A stretch of 17,030 nucleotides of DNA, taken from positions 1 through 17,030 of the forward strand of contig DAOUBT010000090.1 of assembly GCA_034432595.1 (NCBI GenBank). The letters are read 5' to 3'. Positions 12,194 to 17,030 of the stretch are shown here, piece after piece (position 1 is the first letter of the stretch; every line of letters starts with the position of its first letter). The translations under genes and the position numbers were made by a program. The notes under the pieces are model-generated. The model worked only from the letters and a program-made list of their open reading frames with translations, was not told the origin of the DNA and ran no database searches. Source of the DNA: DAOTZR01 sp034432595. Lineage in GTDB: Bacteria; Chloroflexota; Anaerolineae; B4-G1; SLSP01.

Positions 12194-15100
12194 ATGGCTG
12201 CATTGCAAGGTAAGGGTTTGTGGGGGTACATCGGCTGGGATTTGGAGCGCGCTTTGCAGATTGCTGCCGAAACGCAAACCACCCATATTCTCTACAAGGT
12301 CGGACAGGGTCCCCTGGGGAGTAAGGCGGGGTTTTATATCGAGAATGCGGCGGCTATCGCCCAGCGCATCCGCGATGCCGGCCTTATTCCTTTTGCCTGG
12401 ACGTTCCTGACGTTGGGCGATCCAGATTTTGAAGCCGATATGGTGCGGCGCGCCTTCGATGACGGTTACGAGGGTTTCATTTTCGATATGGAAGGGGCCT
12501 GTAGCCGCCGCGGCGACGCAGCCACGAAGATGATTATGCGGATTCAGGATGCGGGGGTGGATCAGCAAAAGCTCTATCTGTGCTCGTATCCTAACATCCG
12601 ACATCATCAGGATTTGCCCTATAAGCAGTTGGTCCCTTTCTGTGAAGGCGGGTTAATGCCGATGGCTTACGGCACGTTCCAACGTCCGCCGGAGGTGGTG
12701 ATTGACCAGTGGACGTATGAGATGGAGCGTCAGTGGCTACAGGAGCAGAATCTTAACCGACCTATCTACCCCGCTTTGGCGCCGTACTATGATGAAGGGG
12801 CGCAAAAGCGCATGACAGCGCAGGAGTTGCAGGCCTGGTTGGATCGGGTCCGTCCTTATGGCCCAAGCTTCATCAGTTTCTACCGTGCGGGGGTGCTGGA
12901 TAACGCGCATTTCCCCTTGATTCGCGGGTATGCTTTAGGGGATCCGCAAGCGCAGCCGACGCGCTACTGGGTCAAGGCGCGCGGCGGGACGGTGATTTTC
13001 AAGCAGGCCGGTATCCCCGGCACGCAGTTGCACGCGCTCCCTTACGGAACGGAGCTGAATGTGGTGGGGGAACCCACTTACGGGCCGGATAGTGAGCGCT
13101 GGTTGCCGGTGCGCACGGGCTGGGGGGATGGTTATGTGCGCATGGTGCATGTGACCACGCAAAACCCCGGTCCCTGGCCGCCGCCGCCCACGCCGCCGGC
13201 AACAGCGCCCGGCGTTCTGGTGCAGGTGTGGAGCACGTATACGTTGAATTTGCGCCGCGATCCGCTGATGATTCCCACGTCCCTGGTGGGGTGCGTGCCC
13301 AAGCACACGTTACTGCACATTGTGCGCGATAACGACAAGGCTATGGCAAAAATCGGCAAGCCTTCCGAGTGGCTACGCGTGCGCGTGGTCCCGGATGGGC
13401 CGGAAGTATGGGTGAATGCGGAGTTTGTCACGCATATTGACCCGCGCGTCAAACATACCATCAGCGCGCGCGCCTGGGTGAACAAGCCGGACGGGACGTT
13501 GAATATTTACGCCGGACCTTCGGAGTTCACGCCGGTAATGGTGAGCGTGGACCATGCTGCGGTGCTTTACATCCTTGAGCCGCCCGAAACGCTCGGTGCG
13601 CGCATCGGTCAGCCCAACACCTGGATTCGCGTGCGCAGTTTAGACGGCAAGGATGGCTACGCGCAGGGCGAGTTCCTGGAATTGTTGGACGTGCCGGGCA
13701 CAAGCTCGCCCGCCGACCCGACGCGGGTGAAAATCGGCCTTTCGCCGTGGATTTTCGGCCTGCATGCCGGCAGCATCGAGGCGACCACCGATCTGGTGAG
13801 CGAGACGATCAACACGCTTTACGCAAACGCCGGACGCACCGGCTGGGTGATGTTCAGCGAGGCTATTGGTGCCAATGCCAATGCGATTGTGCTCAACCCA
13901 ACGCACCGTGAGCGCCTGTGGACGTGGGCCAAAACGCGCGGTCACGGTGTCATCGTGGAGTTGAATTACACCGCGAGCACGACCCTGCCCGTCTCCGCGG
14001 AGTATGACGCTTACGCCGCGGCCTGCGCGCGCTGGGTAGAGCTGCATCTCAAGCGGGAGGATGAGGCGGATTACGCCTGGGTGATAGTCATCGGCAACTC
14101 CCCCAACGACATCAGCCGCCATCCGGGTGGACGCACGGCACCGCAGGAACACATTACGCCGCAGCGCTACGCGCAGGCCTTCAACAAGGTGTACGCCGCC
14201 ATCAAGGCTGTGTTGCCCAAGGCCATCGTCGTGCCGGCGCCGGTTTTCCCCTACAGCGCGCCGCCACTGCCCCTGGAAAACAATCAGCGCATCCGCCCGC
14301 TGGATTACTTCGAGCAGATGCTGAACGGCATCACATTCCTGGATGGGATTGCGCTGCAGACCTACACGCACGGTCAGTTCCGCGAGCTAATCAGCGAACC
14401 GACCAAACTCAGCGATCCCTTGCTCAGCGATCATTACGCGGACTTCCAGGCTTATCGGAGCTTTATGGAAAAGATTCCGCAGCGCCATCGCAGCCTGCCG
14501 GTTTACATCACCGCCACGCACCCCATCTGCCGGGCGATGCAGCGCCCCACGGAGTGTTCCAATCCCGCCGAATACGGCTGGCTGGATATGGATAACGGCT
14601 GGGTCAACCTGGCGTATGACGAAATCGCCAACTGGAACGCGACCCCCGGCGCTCAACAGATTCACGCGCTCATCCTCTACACCTGGCAGAACAGCCCCTG
14701 GGCCATCGCCAATCGTTTAGGGGTGCAGAAGGATTATCGGCGCGCGCTCTACAAGGATTACCGCTGGCTGGAAGAGGAGCATCCGCCCATCTTCAGCCAA
14801 CGCGACCCGCGCTGGAAGAACACGCGCTATTCACCTTCGGGGACGGCGACCTTTGGTCAAGCCGGGTGTCTTGTTACAGCGCTGGCCTCCCTGACGGCCT
14901 GGGCCGGGTATGACGTGCTGCCGCCGGTCTTCGCACAGGAAATCGGCAAGGCTGGCGCCTTCGATGGCGACTACTTGAGTCATCCCACCAAAGTTTCCGT
15001 GCCTTACCCCAAGCTGGTCTGGCATGGGGATAAGTTCTTCGCGGACAAGGCTACCAGCTACATCAACTGGCGGGATAAGAGCAAGCTGCCCGATCTGGAT

Positions 15101-15382
15101 CTGCTGCAGTGGATTCTGGCGCGCTACCCGACGGCGGCGGAAGTGGACTTCCGTCCTTCTACCACGCCCCACGATCAGCACTTTGTGCTCGCCATCCGCT
15201 ACATTCCCGACCCCAGCGGCGGCATCAACGATGATTTGATCGTGATGGATCCGTGGACGGGCACAATCGAAAGCGTGCTGAACAAGTATTTCAACCCCGA
15301 TTGGCTCAATACCATGCCCGCGGGCATGACCAAAGTCGGGCGCACGATTACGGGATTGCGCGTCTTTGAAGTGAGAAAATAG
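12194..15382 (+). CDS. Giant multidomain lysin-like protein: barrel, three SH3b, second barrel, C39-like peptidase
   Basis: A 1062-residue protein with an unusual combination. Residues about 5-250 look like a TIM-barrel glycosidase-like domain with an acidic strand end (FIFDMEG, Asp98/Glu100). Three SH3b-like repeats follow at about 257-321, 342-415 and 421-497, with a Pro-rich linker at 326-339. Residues about 511-860 form a second glycosidase-like barrel; its expected catalytic motifs read GNSPN (634-638) and YITATHP (771-777). The C-terminus (about 866-1062) is a papain-like C39-type domain with SQRDPRW, AGCLVTALAS (Cys892), HFVLAI (His996) and VMDPWTG (Asp1019). There is no signal peptide or membrane segment, and an in-frame TAA at 12173 rules out an upstream extension. 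AAAGGAG lies seven bases before the ATG. A role in cell-wall or glycan processing is inferred; phage origin is possible but no other phage genes are seen. Confidence 0.8.
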   Translation: MAALQGKGLWGYIGWDLERALQIAAETQTTHILYKVGQGPLGSKAGFYIENAAAIAQRIRDAGLIPFAWTFLTLGDPDFEADMVRRAFDDGYEGFIFDMEGACSRRGDAATKMIMRIQDAGVDQQKLYLCSYPNIRHHQDLPYKQLVPFCEGGLMPMAYGTFQRPPEVVIDQWTYEMERQWLQEQNLNRPIYPALAPYYDEGAQKRMTAQELQAWLDRVRPYGPSFISFYRAGVLDNAHFPLIRGYALGDPQAQPTRYWVKARGGTVIFKQAGIPGTQLHALPYGTELNVVGEPTYGPDSERWLPVRTGWGDGYVRMVHVTTQNPGPWPPPPTPPATAPGVLVQVWSTYTLNLRRDPLMIPTSLVGCVPKHTLLHIVRDNDKAMAKIGKPSEWLRVRVVPDGPEVWVNAEFVTHIDPRVKHTISARAWVNKPDGTLNIYAGPSEFTPVMVSVDHAAVLYILEPPETLGARIGQPNTWIRVRSLDGKDGYAQGEFLELLDVPGTSSPADPTRVKIGLSPWIFGLHAGSIEATTDLVSETINTLYANAGRTGWVMFSEAIGANANAIVLNPTHRERLWTWAKTRGHGVIVELNYTASTTLPVSAEYDAYAAACARWVELHLKREDEADYAWVIVIGNSPNDISRHPGGRTAPQEHITPQRYAQAFNKVYAAIKAVLPKAIVVPAPVFPYSAPPLPLENNQRIRPLDYFEQMLNGITFLDGIALQTYTHGQFRELISEPTKLSDPLLSDHYADFQAYRSFMEKIPQRHRSLPVYITATHPICRAMQRPTECSNPAEYGWLDMDNGWVNLAYDEIANWNATPGAQQIHALILYTWQNSPWAIANRLGVQKDYRRALYKDYRWLEEEHPPIFSQRDPRWKNTRYSPSGTATFGQAGCLVTALASLTAWAGYDVLPPVFAQEIGKAGAFDGDYLSHPTKVSVPYPKLVWHGDKFFADKATSYINWRDKSKLPDLDLLQWILARYPTAAEVDFRPSTTPHDQHFVLAIRYIPDPSGGINDDLIVMDPWTGTIESVLNKYFNPDWLNTMPAGMTKVGRTITGLRVFEVRK

Positions 15383-15398
15383 CTACATCCGCCACAAA

Positions 15399-15430
15399 AC
15401 CAACGCCCCCCATGATAGGGGGGCGTTGGT
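15399..15430. terminator. Bidirectional hairpin between convergent genes
   Basis: A perfect 13-bp stem ACCAACGCCCCCC/GGGGGGCGTTGGT closes the loop ATGATA. On the minus strand it is followed by a short T-run, so it best serves the gene at 15447-16763; it also ends the giant plus-strand gene. Confidence 0.8.
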
Positions 15431-15446
15431 CATGTGACCCGGAATG

Positions 15447-16763
15447 TTACTTGATGCGTTCCTTGAGCAGGCGCTCCAGCATGGGCGTGCCGATTTCCTG
15501 CAATTCGTAGCGCACGCGGTCCATGGGGTGCTTGACCTTGAGCACGCGGCGCAGGTCAATGGGCGTGCCGACGATGACCAGGTCGCAGGGCGTGTTGTTG
15601 ATGGTGGTTTCGAGATCACGCATCTGCTCCTCACCGTAGCCCATGGCGGGCAGCACGCGCCCGGTGGTGGGGTACTTCTTGTAGGTGGCGGCGATGGAGG
15701 CCACGGCATAAGGACGCGGATCCACGATTTCCGCGGCGCCGAAACGCTGCGCGGCGACGTAGCCCGCACCGTAAGCCATCTCACCATGCGTCAACGTGGG
15801 TCCATCTTCCACAACGAGCACGACCTTACCGCGAATCTCATCGGGGTTGTCCACGAAAATCGGCGATGCGGCCTCGATGACGAGCGCCTTGGGGTTGACC
15901 GCGGCGATGTTCTCGCGCACGCGCTGCACGTTGGCGTAATCCGCCGTATCTACCTTGTTGATGACAACGACATCCGCAGCGCGCAGGTTGGCCTCACCAG
16001 GGTAGTAGGTGGTCTCATGGCCAGGGCGGTGCGGATCGGCGACCACGATCCACAAATCGGGCTTGTAGAAGGGAATGTCGTTATTGCCGCCATCCCAAAC
16101 AATGACATCGGCTTCCTGTTCCGCCTGCCGCAGGATGCGCTCGTAATCCACACCGGCGTAAACCACGATGCCGCGGTCAATGTGGGGTTCGTATTCCTCA
16201 CGTTCCTCGATGGTGCACTGATGGCGGTCAAGGTCTTCGTAGGAGGCGAAGCGCTGCACAGCCTGCGCCACCAGGTCGCCGTAAGGCATGGGGTGACGAA
16301 TCGCCACGACCTTCTTGCCCATCTGCTGCAGCAAATTGCAGATGTAGCGCGTGGTCTGCGACTTACCCGAGCCGGTGCGCACGGCGGTCACCGCCACGAC
16401 AGGCTTGCTGCTCTTGAGCATGGTGGCCTTGCCGCCCATAATGCGGAAATCGGCGCCCGCCGCCACTGCCGTCGCGGCTTTGTGCATCACGTATTCGTGC
16501 GAGACATCGGAATAAGCGAAGACGACCTGATCCACGCTGTATTCTTTAATCAGCCGCACCAGATCGGATTCCGGGTAAATGGGGATGCCTTTGGGATACA
16601 GCTTCCCGGCCAGTTCCGCCGGATACACGCGCCCCTCAATGTTGGGGATTTGCGTGGCCGTAAAGGCTACGACCTCGTAGCGCTCGTTATCGCGGAAGTA
16701 GGTGTTGAAGTTGTGGAAGTCGCGCCCGGCAGCGCCCATGATGATAACCCGAATTTTCTCCAT
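15447..16763 (-). CDS. Cyclic 2,3-diphosphoglycerate synthetase-family P-loop protein
   Basis: The 438-residue product matches the length and layout of cyclic 2,3-diphosphoglycerate synthetase, known from Methanothermus, which makes a thermoadaptive solute. Bacterial relatives are common, and I know of no settled function for them. Visible are an N-terminal Rossmann-like region (about 1-115, VIIMGAAGRDFHNF), a Walker A motif with RTGSGKSQTTR (129-139), an acidic DGGNND block (224-229), a base-recognition-like NKVD (269-272), and a well-conserved EDGPTLTHGEMAYGAG stretch (319-334). NKVD suggests GTP or a SIMIBI-class NTPase. The ATG at 16763 has AAAGGAG upstream; the frame is open further but has no better start. 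It has its own promoter and a structured leader of about 108 bases. Confidence 0.8.
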   Translation of the reverse strand: MEKIRVIIMGAAGRDFHNFNTYFRDNERYEVVAFTATQIPNIEGRVYPAELAGKLYPKGIPIYPESDLVRLIKEYSVDQVVFAYSDVSHEYVMHKAATAVAAGADFRIMGGKATMLKSSKPVVAVTAVRTGSGKSQTTRYICNLLQQMGKKVVAIRHPMPYGDLVAQAVQRFASYEDLDRHQCTIEEREEYEPHIDRGIVVYAGVDYERILRQAEQEADVIVWDGGNNDIPFYKPDLWIVVADPHRPGHETTYYPGEANLRAADVVVINKVDTADYANVQRVRENIAAVNPKALVIEAASPIFVDNPDEIRGKVVLVVEDGPTLTHGEMAYGAGYVAAQRFGAAEIVDPRPYAVASIAATYKKYPTTGRVLPAMGYGEEQMRDLETTINNTPCDLVIVGTPIDLRRVLKVKHPMDRVRYELQEIGTPMLERLLKERIK

Positions 16764-16799
16764 ACACGACACTCCTTTCACTAAAAGTATGTTGGACCT

Positions 16800-16829
16800 C
16801 ATGCGAGAGCACCACGGGATGGTCGCACG
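16800..16829 (-). other. Leader hairpin upstream of the P-loop gene
   Basis: CGTGCGA pairs with TCGCATG (7 bp, one G-T wobble), with a small inner CCA/TGG stem. It lies within the predicted 5' leader, about 20 bases upstream of the ribosome site. A regulatory role is possible but unproven. Confidence 0.4.
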
Positions 16830-16877
16830 GGTAAACCGCAACTCAAGGGTAGGGACATCTATGCCCTGACCTTAGAT

Positions 16878-16886
16878 ATTATATCA
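16878..16886 (-). promoter_or_regulatory. Extended -10 promoter for the P-loop gene
   Basis: On the minus strand TGATATAAT gives a perfect TATAAT with a TG extension. No clear -35 is present. Initiation near 16871 leaves a leader of about 108 bases. Confidence 0.6.
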
Positions 16887-16921
16887 CATTCAACGCTCCG
16901 TGCTCCTGCCATGCGTCCTAT

Positions 16922-17029
16922 CTATCCCTGCCGCTTATCCTTCCTTGCCCACCAGTGCCTGAAGGCAGTCACCTGATAGCCCGTCAGGCTCCCGCGGCTC
17001 ACCTTACGCCATCCGCGTCCTACCTGCCA
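16922..17029 (-). CDS. C-terminal fragment of an unidentified gene running off the right edge
   Basis: A frame on the minus strand is open from the window edge for 35 codons and ends at TAG (16924-16922). The peptide includes KVSRGSLTGYQVTAFRHWWA, has ordinary residue composition, and ends about 36 bases before the next gene's -10 box, as expected for the tail of an upstream gene in the same direction. No family is recognised. A chance open frame of this length is possible. Confidence 0.4.
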   Translation of the reverse strand, partial: WQVGRGWRKVSRGSLTGYQVTAFRHWWARKDKRQG

Positions 17030-17030
17030 C

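Noticed and set aside
15444..16784. 446-codon plus-strand open frame
   Set aside because: It lies fully antisense to the P-loop gene, is rich in His/Arg/Ala as expected of a GC-codon shadow, and has no family motif.

Overview
The window looks like a chromosomal stretch from a GC-rich bacterium, most probably a member of the Chloroflexota close to Anaerolineae. That assignment is inference. It rests on Thr-Pro-rich extracellular linkers in two envelope proteins, an isopentenyl phosphate kinase (otherwise mainly archaeal but known in Chloroflexota), a receiver-CpaE fusion protein, and SH3b/TIM-barrel lysin-like proteins. Coding density is high. No transposase, integrase, rRNA, tRNA or CRISPR array was seen.

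Layout. Positions 1-545 hold no convincing gene but contain a 35-base poly-A run and an attC-like (integron recombination site) structure. At 586-2937 (+) an L,D-transpeptidase is followed with no spacer by mutY. At 3202-4460 (-) lie a septum-initiator (FtsB/DivIC-like) protein and an inositol monophosphatase-family enzyme. At 4900-7740 (-) a probable operon runs rsgA, a secreted protein of unknown function, cutA and isopentenyl phosphate kinase. At 8150-9334 (+) there is a membrane-anchored double-LysM protein with a cytoplasmic zinc ribbon. At 9458-11095 (+) a two-gene unit encodes an internally duplicated unknown protein and a response-regulator/CpaE ATPase-fold fusion. At 11188-11454 (-) there is a small tail-anchored-like membrane protein. 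At 11527-15382 (+) lie an alkyladenine DNA glycosylase and a 1062-residue protein with two barrels, three SH3b repeats and a C39-like peptidase domain. At 15447-16763 (-) there is a cyclic 2,3-diphosphoglycerate synthetase-family P-loop protein. The C-terminal end of another minus-strand gene runs off the right edge.

Themes. Several products concern the cell wall or division: L,D-transpeptidase, FtsB-like protein, LysM protein and the lysin-like giant. Two are base-excision repair glycosylases (MutY and AAG). Promoters, where visible, often carry an extended -10 (TGnTAnnAT), and the LysM gene appears to be leaderless. The points most worth checking are the attC-like site, the giant protein whose second barrel seems to have lost both catalytic glutamates and which has no signal peptide, the internally duplicated unknown protein with a structured leader, and a dispersed intergenic repeat.
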